Source: a virus
Virus record (IMG/VR): IMGVR_UViG_3300042564_004221
Span: 1-64,000 of that record
DNA: 64,000 nucleotides
Direction: 5' to 3' (one strand)
The position numbers and the translations under genes are program-made. Below are positions 54,152-61,939 of the stretch, one piece after another. A model generated the notes under the pieces. The model saw only the letters and a list, made by a program, of their open reading frames with translations, was not told the origin of the DNA and did not search any database. The stretch's first letter is position 1. Every line of letters starts with the position of its first letter.

Positions 54152-56011
54152 TTATTTGATTTCGCACGCTCCACCTGAACAAGCCAACTCACCACTTAAA
54201 TCAGTTTCGTCAGTTAGTTCAACAACTTTTGACAAATCAATTGAGTGAAGTTTTGAGAATAATCTTTCAAATTCTTCTTTAGTACAATCGGTAAAAGGTG
54301 CTTGAACGTAACTTCCGTTATCATATGGAAGTACAGATAGTCCATTATAAAAATCTCTGTTATCCCAAAACCACTCGCCAGCTAAATCCCAATCTTCAGG
54401 TTTTAAACTAATTGTTGCAGATACGTTATGACTATTTGAACCACTTCTGTGTCCAGGTTTAACCCATTCTTGTGTAATTTTTTTAACACGCTCTAATAAT
54501 TGGAATGGACTTTCAGTTCTTAAAATTGCCCCCTCAGGTGCTTTTTGTGGTACCGAAATAACCGCTGTATCGTGTGGACGGAAAAATTCATCCTCAACTA
54601 ATTCAGGGTGATTGTTTAATAAATAACTGTAAATTGATTCGTTTTTACCTACACGGATTCTACGGATGTAATAATCGTTGTGCCAAGCGTGAATACCTGA
54701 TGAAGTTCCTAAAGTTAATGAGGTTGTTCCTGCAGGTTTTACAGTTGTTGTACGAGCCGATTTATTAATACCAATTATCTCAGCAACTCTTGAATTTTCT
54801 TCTTTAACAACTTTCGCAGCTTCTTTCATATCATAACCCAAGACAACACCTGAACCAATACCTGTCATAGATACACCGATTAAAGCGTCTTTCTCAGTTG
54901 TTCTTTTCCAAATATCACGAAGGTAATGGAAGTTAGTATAACCCGCCTGTAATGTTCCGATGAACGCTGCCGCTTTAACACGAGCGTTTAAATCTTCTTG
55001 TGAATCAATGTCAGAAACATTTACCTCACATAAGTTACAGAATTGATTTGGTCTTAATGCGATTTCACAACAAGGGTTTGTTCCCCAATCTTTATCGTTA
55101 GTGAAATAGATACCAGGTTCACCTGCTCCTGAAGCCTCAACACGTTTCCATAAATCCATAAAGAAATCTTTAGTGATTTTATGTCTAACCAATGCCGCTG
55201 AGTTGTTTGCTCTACCTCTTTGTGGATTTTGTTCCCACCATGCTCCTGACTTACAAGAAATCATCTCTTGGTCATCTGCACTGAATAATGAAATAAGTGC
55301 CGCTCTACGAATACCACCTGCTAACACCGCATCTGCAATATGACAAACCATATCGTGAACTTCAATCGGGGTTAATTTATCATCATCCTCTTTTGAATCC
55401 AACATAGTGGTTAACTTATAGATACAATCTTTCAATGGTTGAGGACCTGGTGCTTTACCACCTGAAGTTACAAGTTGAGCTCCTTTTGGTCTAATGTCTG
55501 AATAATCAAACACAATTGTTGATGACGCTTTACCGAAGTAAGATTTCATTAATACTTTAATTGCGTCTGCCCATCCTTCAATAGAGTCACCGATTAAAAA
55601 TCTTGTGGTATATTTTGGATTTGGTTTTCTAATTTCAGGTAATTTTTCTACGTGATGTTTTTGAACTGAATAACCAACACCTGTTCCTCCTAATAGTAAG
55701 AACATTGACTCAGAGAATGCATCCAAGTGGTCGATAGGTAGATAAGCACAATTGTAGATTCTGTTTGGAGAAATTTCAATTGGTTTACCACCAAATTGCA
55801 TTGACCTCATTGAGGGTAATACTTTTTTATCATATACCATTTTGTATACTTCTGTAATCTCATCTTTCAATGATGGGTATTTTTTAATATGCATGTTCAT
55901 ATTACGGGTTACCAATTCTTCCCACGTTTCGCGTCTGTTTAATTCTGGTACGAACTTAGCGTACTTCATATAAACTGTTAAATCTGACAATATCTGTTGT
56001 GATGCGTCCAT
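54152..56011 (-). CDS. nrdJ: Class II (adenosylcobalamin-dependent) ribonucleotide reductase
   Basis: The 619-residue single-chain enzyme reduces ribonucleotides to deoxyribonucleotides for phage DNA synthesis. Key residues fit Lactobacillus RTPR spacing: C88 and C325 form the redox pair; N312-P-C314-C-E316 is the active site (thiyl Cys C314, Glu two residues later, C325 eleven later, as C408/E410/C419 in RTPR); and C611-S-G-G-A-C616 is the C-terminal shuttle pair (as C731/C736). There is no second (NrdB) subunit gene nearby, in accordance with class II. It is shorter than RTPR (739). It may depend on host B12. Many T4-like phages use class I enzymes instead. Confidence 0.85.
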   Translation of the reverse strand: MDASQQILSDLTVYMKYAKFVPELNRRETWEELVTRNMNMHIKKYPSLKDEITEVYKMVYDKKVLPSMRSMQFGGKPIEISPNRIYNCAYLPIDHLDAFSESMFLLLGGTGVGYSVQKHHVEKLPEIRKPNPKYTTRFLIGDSIEGWADAIKVLMKSYFGKASSTIVFDYSDIRPKGAQLVTSGGKAPGPQPLKDCIYKLTTMLDSKEDDDKLTPIEVHDMVCHIADAVLAGGIRRAALISLFSADDQEMISCKSGAWWEQNPQRGRANNSAALVRHKITKDFFMDLWKRVEASGAGEPGIYFTNDKDWGTNPCCEIALRPNQFCNLCEVNVSDIDSQEDLNARVKAAAFIGTLQAGYTNFHYLRDIWKRTTEKDALIGVSMTGIGSGVVLGYDMKEAAKVVKEENSRVAEIIGINKSARTTTVKPAGTTSLTLGTSSGIHAWHNDYYIRRIRVGKNESIYSYLLNNHPELVEDEFFRPHDTAVISVPQKAPEGAILRTESPFQLLERVKKITQEWVKPGHRSGSNSHNVSATISLKPEDWDLAGEWFWDNRDFYNGLSVLPYDNGSYVQAPFTDCTKEEFERLFSKLHSIDLSKVVELTDETDLSGELACSGGACEIK

Positions 56012-56038
56012 AATTTTTTCTTCTTTGTTTATTTAATT

Positions 56039-57421
56039 TTATATTGTTGTTTTATTATCTTCTCTTTGTTTTCTCTTCTCTAATAGTTCTTTAACCCTAT
56101 CTCTTTTTCTCTCTTCTTGTTGTTCTTCAAATCCTAAGAATGTTACAGATGACTCTGTGTCTATCTCAAGTAATTCGTTGTTAAACTTACAATTTTCAAA
56201 TACCACACCATCTTTACCGATACGTGATTTTGTGATTGCTATTGTTGCCAAGTTCATTTCTTTCTGTTGTAATGTCTTAGCCACTGTAATGATAACGTGT
56301 CCTACTTGTGCCTTTTTAATTGAACCTCCCATTTGGTCTGTGGTTACAACCTCAGAAGAGATTGATGACCTGTTACCTTGTGTTGCTGTCCAACCAACTA
56401 ATGATAGTTCGTGACACATCGCCTCAAAACCTCTCATCACCGAACCCTCAGCCTTCCACTCATCCTTACTTGAACTTTCAGGAACCACACAATCTATGTA
56501 ATCCAAAAGAACCAAGTCAATTTTAGTACCATCAGCAATCATTTTTCTAATTTGATTTTTGATTTGACTCATAGTTACAGTATCTGATGGAAGTTTCTTA
56601 AGAATTAATTCATTCTTCATTGTTTCCTTAATCTCAGTAATTTTGCCCATCACCGCTTCTTTGTTTTGAACCAAGTTATCTGGTTCAATACCAGTCCAAA
56701 GTGTGAAGTGTTTACGTTGTATAATCTTTGGATTGTCCTCAAAAAAGATTTGAAGAACATTGTATCCAAGATTAAATGCCGTGTTTGCTATCTTAGTTAA
56801 GATTGTTGTTTTACCAACTCCAGTGGGTGCTAAGATAACACCAATTTCTCCCTTTGCCAAACCACCTTTTAATAATCTGTCAATTCCTGCGATTCCAATT
56901 GGAATTGGGTGTCTAAAGTCCTCATCAAGAACTGTATCTAAGTTGGAGAATATGTCTGTTGTTCCTGTATCTCTCTCCCCAACTTGTAATGCTTCTCGAA
57001 CAAGTCCTTCAACCTTATCGTAAGATTCGAAATCCCCTTCAGTTATAATCTTTTGTGCTTTATCCATAGCCTTTTGAAGTTCTTGTTGTTTACAGAACTT
57101 CAAAGCCTTTTCCTGAACGAACTGAGTTCCTTCAAATGGTGCGTCTTTAATTTGTTTAATGGTGTCAAGAACGATTTTAGCAACCAATTCTTGTGAGATT
57201 TCAGACTTTACAATCTGTTCAAGGGTGTCAAAGTTAGGTGTAGATTGATACTTCGAGTGATACTCCTTTGTCATCTGTAAGATGATTTTAAAATACTTAT
57301 TGTCAAAATAAACACTCTCAATAACATCCATAATTGATGTTGAAAATTCTTTGTCGACAATAAGTTGGTTTAAAAGTTGTATCTGAAATGTGTTCCCTAA
57401 GTAATCAAAATTTTTATTCAT
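56039..57421 (-). CDS. 41: Replicative DNA helicase (DnaB/T4 gp41-like)
   Basis: The 460-residue product is a RecA-fold hexameric helicase. It has an N-terminal helical domain (1-150), Walker A in LAPTGVGKTT (198-206), Walker B in LVLLDYIDCV, and a DnaB motif 3/4 region with WTATQGNRSS and DQMGGSIKKAQVGHVIITV. It unwinds DNA ahead of the polymerase and recruits the primase. The C-terminus is highly charged (QQEERKRDRVKELLEKRKQR). The gene is in the same order as other replication genes, and is followed by the reductase gene after 27 bases. Confidence 0.9.
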   Translation of the reverse strand: MNKNFDYLGNTFQIQLLNQLIVDKEFSTSIMDVIESVYFDNKYFKIILQMTKEYHSKYQSTPNFDTLEQIVKSEISQELVAKIVLDTIKQIKDAPFEGTQFVQEKALKFCKQQELQKAMDKAQKIITEGDFESYDKVEGLVREALQVGERDTGTTDIFSNLDTVLDEDFRHPIPIGIAGIDRLLKGGLAKGEIGVILAPTGVGKTTILTKIANTAFNLGYNVLQIFFEDNPKIIQRKHFTLWTGIEPDNLVQNKEAVMGKITEIKETMKNELILKKLPSDTVTMSQIKNQIRKMIADGTKIDLVLLDYIDCVVPESSSKDEWKAEGSVMRGFEAMCHELSLVGWTATQGNRSSISSEVVTTDQMGGSIKKAQVGHVIITVAKTLQQKEMNLATIAITKSRIGKDGVVFENCKFNNELLEIDTESSVTFLGFEEQQEERKRDRVKELLEKRKQREDNKTTI

Positions 57422-57459
57422 AAATCGTTTTTGTAGTCCCTTGTTTTATTAAATATAAC

Positions 57460-57909
57460 TTAGTTCAACTCAAATCCCAAATATTCAAAACTTAATTCTT
57501 CCTCGGAAAAAATGTCAGTTAAATCTCTCAAAACATCTTTCAAAAATGGTCGTACATCAACGGTATAACGAACTTTGGGTGGATATAATTTTCCATCAAA
57601 ATATCTATGACAAATTGTCTGCTCTCCAATTCTGATGTGAATATTGAAGTGTTCGCTACCTTCAGTGAATGATGTCTCCATTAGGGTTGGGTCGTTCATA
57701 ATCGCGTCTTGGTTATCTGACATATAGATAACGGTTTTCATCTTAAGATGATGTTGGAGTTGCTCCTTTAGTTGTTTAATGTAGTAGTACAACTCTAACG
57801 AGTTTTTTGCGTTTGGGTTGAATCCTCTAACATTAAAAAACCTTTGAACTACGATGTTGTCATTCAACGTAAGTAAGAATTCCATTTTGGTACTGTCTTG
57901 CTCTCTCAT
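57460..57909 (-). CDS. Conserved-looking hypothetical protein in the replication block (149 aa)
   Basis: I start the gene at the ATG at 57909 (MREQDSTKMEFLLTLNDNIV). An in-frame ATG at 57981 would add 24 mostly basic residues overlapping the exonuclease gene by 70 bases, which is less likely. The product is an alpha/beta protein: a strand-rich start, a helix with LELYYYIKQLKEQLQHHLKM, and a C-terminal DVLRDLTDIFSEEELSFEYL. No motif is recognised. Its place between the exonuclease and helicase genes suggests a replication accessory, for example a helicase loader, but there is no direct evidence. Confidence 0.6.
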   Translation of the reverse strand: MREQDSTKMEFLLTLNDNIVVQRFFNVRGFNPNAKNSLELYYYIKQLKEQLQHHLKMKTVIYMSDNQDAIMNDPTLMETSFTEGSEHFNIHIRIGEQTICHRYFDGKLYPPKVRYTVDVRPFLKDVLRDLTDIFSEEELSFEYLGFELN

Positions 57910-57911
57910 AT

Positions 57912-58910
57912 TTATTTTTTGTTTGTATTTCTTTTTTCTTTTCTTGTTAATTTTAGGAATGGTGTTAGGAAACTTACCCAAGCATCATCGTTCTTGGGTA
58001 GATACTTAAAGAGACCATCCTCCATCATCATTCTCATTAAGTTTTTGTAACCCCTATCGGTGGGGTCTATTGTATCGTTTAATATCTGTGTTACTAACTC
58101 TTTTCCTTCTTCGGTTATTAACGGATTAGATAGGTCAACAATCTTCTTATTTGTACTATAGAACTCTTCACCAAGTATAGACAATTTCGTCTTACCTGTC
58201 AAAATATTATTTAAAACTTTAATAGGTTTTTTTTGTGGAATTTTTCCTGCGATATCCAATAATTCTTCGATAGTGCAAGGTTTCTCCTGAACTTGGGGGA
58301 AATATTTAACCAATGTTTTTTCACCAAGTCCCTCAATACCAATAATATTATCTCCTTTATCACCTGTGAATACCTTTGTTAATAACACATTGTAATGTGG
58401 AATTTTAACTTTGTTAATAACGATGTTATCTCCGTTTTTAAAGTATTCTTTTGTGTTTGGTGCATAGATGGTTACATTATCCGAGATAAGCTGTGTAAGG
58501 TCCTTATCTGCGGAAAATATGATGATTTTTTCATCGACCGCAATCTTGCAATAATGCGCAATCAAATCATCCGCCTCATTATTCGCCATTTCAACTTGAC
58601 GAACAAATATTTCTTCCAAATATTGTTTAACTCTTGATTGTTGATACAAATATGATTCATACTTGTATTCGTTCATATCCAATGTTCGGTTTGCCTTATA
58701 CTGTGGATATAAACTTTTTCTAACGGATGAATTAGAATCACCGTCCCAAAATACCACTACCTTATCGTGGTTGTGTTCTTCAAGGAATTTGCGGAGTATA
58801 TTCACAAAGTGAAATACTCCACCCACATGAGCTCCGTCGTTATACACGTCTTTGGCTCCGTGGAATCCTATCTTGAATAAGTTGTTTCCGTCAACTAATA
58901 ATGTTTTAAT
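57912..58910 (-). CDS. rnh: 5'-3' exonuclease / flap nuclease (T4 RNase H-like), probable ATT start
   Basis: This is a FEN-family nuclease that removes RNA primers and flaps. Motifs: LLVDGNNLF (catalytic Asp, residue 7), VVVFWDGDSNSSVRKSLYP (about residue 56), EADDLIA, FSADKDLTQLI and the H3TH DNA-binding loop FTGDKGDNIIGIEGLGEKT. A GTG at 58847 would cut off the first catalytic Asp. The conserved N-terminus is encoded upstream, where the only open codons after a stop at 58923-58925 are AAC ACA AGA GAC ATT; no ATG, GTG or TTG exists before the motif. ATT at 58910 is therefore the likely start, giving 332 residues. Confidence 0.8.
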   Translation of the reverse strand: MKTLLVDGNNLFKIGFHGAKDVYNDGAHVGGVFHFVNILRKFLEEHNHDKVVVFWDGDSNSSVRKSLYPQYKANRTLDMNEYKYESYLYQQSRVKQYLEEIFVRQVEMANNEADDLIAHYCKIAVDEKIIIFSADKDLTQLISDNVTIYAPNTKEYFKNGDNIVINKVKIPHYNVLLTKVFTGDKGDNIIGIEGLGEKTLVKYFPQVQEKPCTIEELLDIAGKIPQKKPIKVLNNILTGKTKLSILGEEFYSTNKKIVDLSNPLITEEGKELVTQILNDTIDPTDRGYKNLMRMMMEDGLFKYLPKNDDAWVSFLTPFLKLTRKEKRNTNKK

Positions 58911-58940
58911 GTCTCTTGTGTTTTATAGTGTGAATACTTC

Positions 58941-59945
58941 TCAATCCTCTTTCTCTTCTTTCAATTCAAAATCTAAAGATGCAATACCAAGAATATCTTT
59001 CCAATAGTCAGCATGTTCTTTTTTATAAGCCTCAATAGATATCTTTTCTTCTGCAGCTTCTTTACCCGCCAAGAACCCGTGTGGTGTTACAATTATCTTA
59101 CCATCTTCATAACCCAATCCATTAATGTGATTCTTCATCACAGAAATTTTAGTTCTAATTGCAAATTTAACACTTCTTTTGTCTTTTGTTGCAGTAATTT
59201 TGTTAGTTCCTGCACCTTTTTGGTTACCGAATAAGAATACCAAAGATGAGTTTAACCAAATTGCCTCACCACCTTTAGCTTTAATCTTAGGTTGTCCAAA
59301 TGGATTATCAGGTAATTCAACCCAAGGTTGGTTGACAATAACCAAAGTGTTTTCGTATTTTGAATCTGATTTACGAGAACCTGAAATACGTTGGTTGATA
59401 CCCATACCAATTTTGTCTGCCAATACAGATGCGTTGTGTTGCTTTCCACCTTTACCATCAAATGTCATCTTACAAGGAACTGAACCAACAGAATCCCATA
59501 AGAACAATAAACTATAATCCAACTCACCTTTTTCTTGCGCATCTAACAAACTATTAATATAGTCGGTGATTTGCTCAATATAATTGAAGTTGTTATTAAA
59601 GATGTAGAATCCGTCCCAATCAACTTCTCCTGTTGCTTCATCAACAACTTCTTCACAGTCAAAACCCATAAGTTTTGCGTGTTCAAAAGACCATTTTTGT
59701 TCAGTAATAATGAACACAGGTAGAATACCTTTCTTTTGAGCATCAACCGCAGATTTAACCAATGCGGTAGTTTTTCCTGTATCTGAGTGACCCAAGAACA
59801 TATTTAAATGTCCAATCGCAGGACCAGGTACTCCAACCGCATCTAAGAAATCAGGACCTAAGTCAAAAAATCTTTGGGGTTTGTATTTTGCTGAGGTAGA
59901 GAATTTTTTCTTTACCAAGCTGAAATCATTTTTTTTAATTGCCAT
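58941..59945 (-). CDS. uvsX: Recombinase UvsX/RecA-like
   Basis: The 334-residue RecA-fold protein has Walker A in LGHSDTGKTT (52-60), a Glu for ATP hydrolysis in IITEQKWSFEHAK, Walker B in SLLFLWDSVGSVPC, and the DNA-binding loop region with VIVNQPWVELPDNPFGQPK and GGEAIWLNSSLVFLF. It forms filaments on ssDNA and pairs homologous strands, driving recombination-dependent replication in T4-like phages. It lacks the long C-terminal domain of T4 UvsX (391). It follows the terminator after the SSB gene, so it must have its own promoter or depend on read-through. Confidence 0.85.
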   Translation of the reverse strand: MAIKKNDFSLVKKKFSTSAKYKPQRFFDLGPDFLDAVGVPGPAIGHLNMFLGHSDTGKTTALVKSAVDAQKKGILPVFIITEQKWSFEHAKLMGFDCEEVVDEATGEVDWDGFYIFNNNFNYIEQITDYINSLLDAQEKGELDYSLLFLWDSVGSVPCKMTFDGKGGKQHNASVLADKIGMGINQRISGSRKSDSKYENTLVIVNQPWVELPDNPFGQPKIKAKGGEAIWLNSSLVFLFGNQKGAGTNKITATKDKRSVKFAIRTKISVMKNHINGLGYEDGKIIVTPHGFLAGKEAAEEKISIEAYKKEHADYWKDILGIASLDFELKEEKED

Positions 59946-59960
59946 ATTTTTTTTTAGTTA

Positions 59961-60004
59961 AAAAGAAAAAGCTTGGACACTTTACCTAAGTGAATGTCCA
60001 AGCT
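59961..60004 (-). terminator. Rho-independent terminator after the SSB gene
   Basis: On the minus strand: AGCTTGGACA, a 15-base loop, TGTCCAAGCT (a perfect 10-bp stem), then TTTTTCTTTTT. The loop can form a second small stem (CACTT/AAGTG). It sits 10 bases after the SSB stop and 15 bases or so before the uvsX start. Confidence 0.85.
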
Positions 60005-60014
60005 CATTATATAA

Positions 60015-60875
60015 TTAGAACGGTAAGTCAGAGTCAACTTCATCATTTGCCTGAGAGTCAACAATATCTATTTTAGTTTCAGATTTTTTAGACCCACCCA
60101 TTGAAGTTGTTGATTCAGTGTCATTACCATATACATAACCACCCTTATCATTATCCCATTTTGGAGTTTCTCCACGAGCGATAGCCTCAAGATAATCAAC
60201 AGGTTTTTTAGAATAAACATCTAACCAAGTTAATTCATCTTCAACCCAAGCTTTAGACTGAGCAGCTTCTGCGTGTACAGGACCTTGGTCTTCATACATA
60301 ATTGTAGACACACTTGTGTAATCTTTACCTGCGTTTGTTTTAGATTTTGTTAACTCAATGATTAAGTCACGTCCTTTTTCAGGGTCGGTAACATCACCTT
60401 TGTTTCTCCAAATTGGAATGATTTTATCTAAGATACCATCATTCTTATAATTGTGTTTGAATCTCCAAAACTTCGGACCATCTTCTTCGTGGTCTCTGTC
60501 AATAACCTTAACAATATAAAACTTACGAGATTTATATTGTTTAGCCAATTCTTTGTCTGACTCTTTGCCAGTTGACATCAATTCTTCATAAACCTCATTT
60601 AATGGAGAACGCTCGTTGTCATTCTTTGCTGGGTCATAGAATTTTTGCCATTGTCCACCTACTTGAATTTCGTGGTACCATGCTTCTTTAAATGGTGAAG
60701 AACCATCTTGTGTTGGTAGGATACGTATTTTACGTTGTCCTGATTTCTCTTTGTCTCCAAGGATACAAGCGAAATACTTTTTCATTCTTTCGTCTTGCGA
60801 CATTTTGCTTTGGGCCCCGCCCCCTTGTTGTGCTTTTTCGTACTGTGCCAATACGGCGTCTAATGAACTCATCAT
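60015..60875 (-). CDS. 32: Single-stranded DNA-binding protein (T4 gp32-like)
   Basis: The 286-residue product has the layout of gp32: a basic N-terminus for cooperativity (MSSLDAVLAQYEKAQQGG, with an early helix), a central OB-fold core (KIRILPTQDGSSPFKEAWYH to WRFKHNYKNDGI) and an acidic C-terminal tail ending VDSDLPF, which recruits replication partners. T4 gp32 has a zinc site with three Cys and a His. Here there is a single Cys (C37), so the zinc site is absent. The gene is set off by terminators on both sides and a strong promoter. Start is M1 or M2 (60875 or 60872). Confidence 0.85.
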   Translation of the reverse strand: MMSSLDAVLAQYEKAQQGGGAQSKMSQDERMKKYFACILGDKEKSGQRKIRILPTQDGSSPFKEAWYHEIQVGGQWQKFYDPAKNDNERSPLNEVYEELMSTGKESDKELAKQYKSRKFYIVKVIDRDHEEDGPKFWRFKHNYKNDGILDKIIPIWRNKGDVTDPEKGRDLIIELTKSKTNAGKDYTSVSTIMYEDQGPVHAEAAQSKAWVEDELTWLDVYSKKPVDYLEAIARGETPKWDNDKGGYVYGNDTESTTSMGGSKKSETKIDIVDSQANDEVDSDLPF

Positions 60876-60912
60876 ATTTTATTTAAATTTTAATTTGTTG
60901 GTTTGTTGTATA

Positions 60913-60941
60913 ATTATAATCTAGTTTTGGGTGTTTGTCAA
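60913..60941 (-). promoter_or_regulatory. Consensus sigma70-type promoter for the SSB gene
   Basis: On the minus strand: TTGACA (60936-60941), 17 bases, TATAAT (60913-60918). Both hexamers and the spacing equal the E. coli consensus exactly. Transcription would start near 60906, giving a leader of about 30 A-rich bases without a Shine-Dalgarno. It lies directly after a terminator. Confidence 0.75.
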
Positions 60942-60943
60942 AT

Positions 60944-60969
60944 AAAAAAACCACCTTTTTAGGGTGGTT
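60944..60969 (-). terminator. Rho-independent terminator after the 220-aa gene
   Basis: On the minus strand: AACCACC, a 7-base loop, GGTGGTT, then a T-run (TTTTT). The stem is a perfect 7 bp with strong GC content for this genome. It lies 22 bases after the stop of the proline-rich protein gene and just upstream of the SSB promoter. Confidence 0.8.
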
Positions 60970-60991
60970 CTTATTAATATGTTAAATAATA

Positions 60992-61654
60992 TTATTTATA
61001 TCTTAACTCATCTTTTTGTCCACTTCCTTGGAAGGAGCCCTTGATATCGTTAACATTTATGTCAGTCACATCCTGTGGAGTTAAAACATAATCATTTTTT
61101 CCCGTCTTTTCCATCTCATCTTTTTTATCATCAAAAAATTGTGATAATTTTTGATTAAATGGATATGAATCATAGCTTCTTAACTCTAATTTTTCTTGAG
61201 GTGTTTTCTCTCTATACTTTTCAATCTTGTTTTCAAGAGCGTTAAGTTTGTTCATAATAGCATCCATCTCACCTAATCTTGATTCCAATTTAGTCAATTG
61301 TCCAAATAAGTTATCAAAATAATCATCTTGTTTTTTCTCAATATTTTTTTGAGAATCTACCAATTCAGTAATGTCTAATTCTTCAGAACCACTTTCAGTA
61401 CCACCTTCTTCAGATTTTCCGTCATCATCAATCTTTTCAACATCAGGGTCATTATCAACATCTATTGGTGTTGGTGCTCCGCCTGGTGCTGGAGGTGGTG
61501 GTGGGGTTGCTAATGCATCTGCAGGGGGTGGCGGGGGTGCTGCTCCTTCTTCAGGGGCCAACGCAGCCAAGTCATCACCAGCCTGTTCTCTGATATAATT
61601 ATTGATACTTTTGTATCTTTGAATTTCACTTAATATTTTTTTATCTAAACTCAT
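60992..61654 (-). CDS. Proline-rich, coiled-coil protein (220 aa)
   Basis: Residues 1-30 are helical (SLDKKILSEIQRYKSINNYI). Residues 31-65 are an Ala/Pro-rich tract with runs of five prolines, coded by locally GC-rich DNA unlike the neighbours. Residues 65-95 are acidic. Residues 95-150 form a coiled coil with heptads (LFGQLTKLESRLGEMDAIMN). The end is polar. There is no enzyme motif. It is probably a structural or assembly protein such as a chaperone or scaffold, but nothing proves this. It ends a small unit with the 74-residue protein and possibly the hub protein, closed by the terminator at 60944. Confidence 0.6.
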   Translation of the reverse strand: MSLDKKILSEIQRYKSINNYIREQAGDDLAALAPEEGAAPPPPPADALATPPPPPAPGGAPTPIDVDNDPDVEKIDDDGKSEEGGTESGSEELDITELVDSQKNIEKKQDDYFDNLFGQLTKLESRLGEMDAIMNKLNALENKIEKYREKTPQEKLELRSYDSYPFNQKLSQFFDDKKDEMEKTGKNDYVLTPQDVTDINVNDIKGSFQGSGQKDELRYK

Positions 61655-61658
61655 TGTA

Positions 61659-61883
61659 TTATCCGTTTAATAATTGTTTAATTCCTCTAGATGTTTCTAC
61701 TCTAACTTTTCTATTGGCAGTTGTTTGTTGACCAGCTCTTTCGATAAGACCGTCTCTTTCTCTTACAGTATAACAATCTCCAGTATCTAAATCACAAACT
61801 TGTTTAGTTCCGTCTCCGTTGTCTTCTTCTGAAAATCTAACTGATTTTCCAAGATAGTTATCTAATGTTGTTTTTAAGCTCAT
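61659..61883 (-). CDS. Small hypothetical protein (74 aa)
   Basis: The product is short and charged: LDNYLGKSVRFSEEDNGDGT, then QVCDLDTGDCYTVRERDGLI and a basic end. Two Cys lie eight residues apart (VCDLDTGDC). It looks like a small beta protein. No family is recognised. A TATTTATA motif lies 13 bases before the ATG, and the next gene follows after 4 bases, so the two are probably co-expressed. Confidence 0.55.
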   Translation of the reverse strand: MSLKTTLDNYLGKSVRFSEEDNGDGTKQVCDLDTGDCYTVRERDGLIERAGQQTTANRKVRVETSRGIKQLLNG

Positions 61884-61896
61884 AAAAATCTTTTTA

Positions 61897-61904
61897 TATA
61901 AATA
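61897..61904 (-). promoter_or_regulatory. TATTTATA motif before the 74-aa gene
   Basis: TATTTATA on the minus strand, 13 bases before the ATG at 61883, in a 56-base gap after the hub-like gene. It is one of seven identical octamers near gene starts. Confidence 0.35.
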
Positions 61905-61939
61905 TACGATTTAAGTGAATGTTATTCCTAATTACTAAA

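Noticed and set aside
57910-57981. Longer start (ATG at 57981) for the 149-residue protein
   Set aside because: It would overlap the exonuclease gene by 70 bases with a basic, low-complexity addition, while the ATG at 57909 follows the exonuclease stop closely.
7273-61904. TATAAATA motifs as T4-type late promoters
   Set aside because: The T4 late consensus would have to be on the coding strand. Here the coding strand shows TATTTATA, so the plus-strand TATAAATA points away from the genes. I kept the motif only as an unexplained element.
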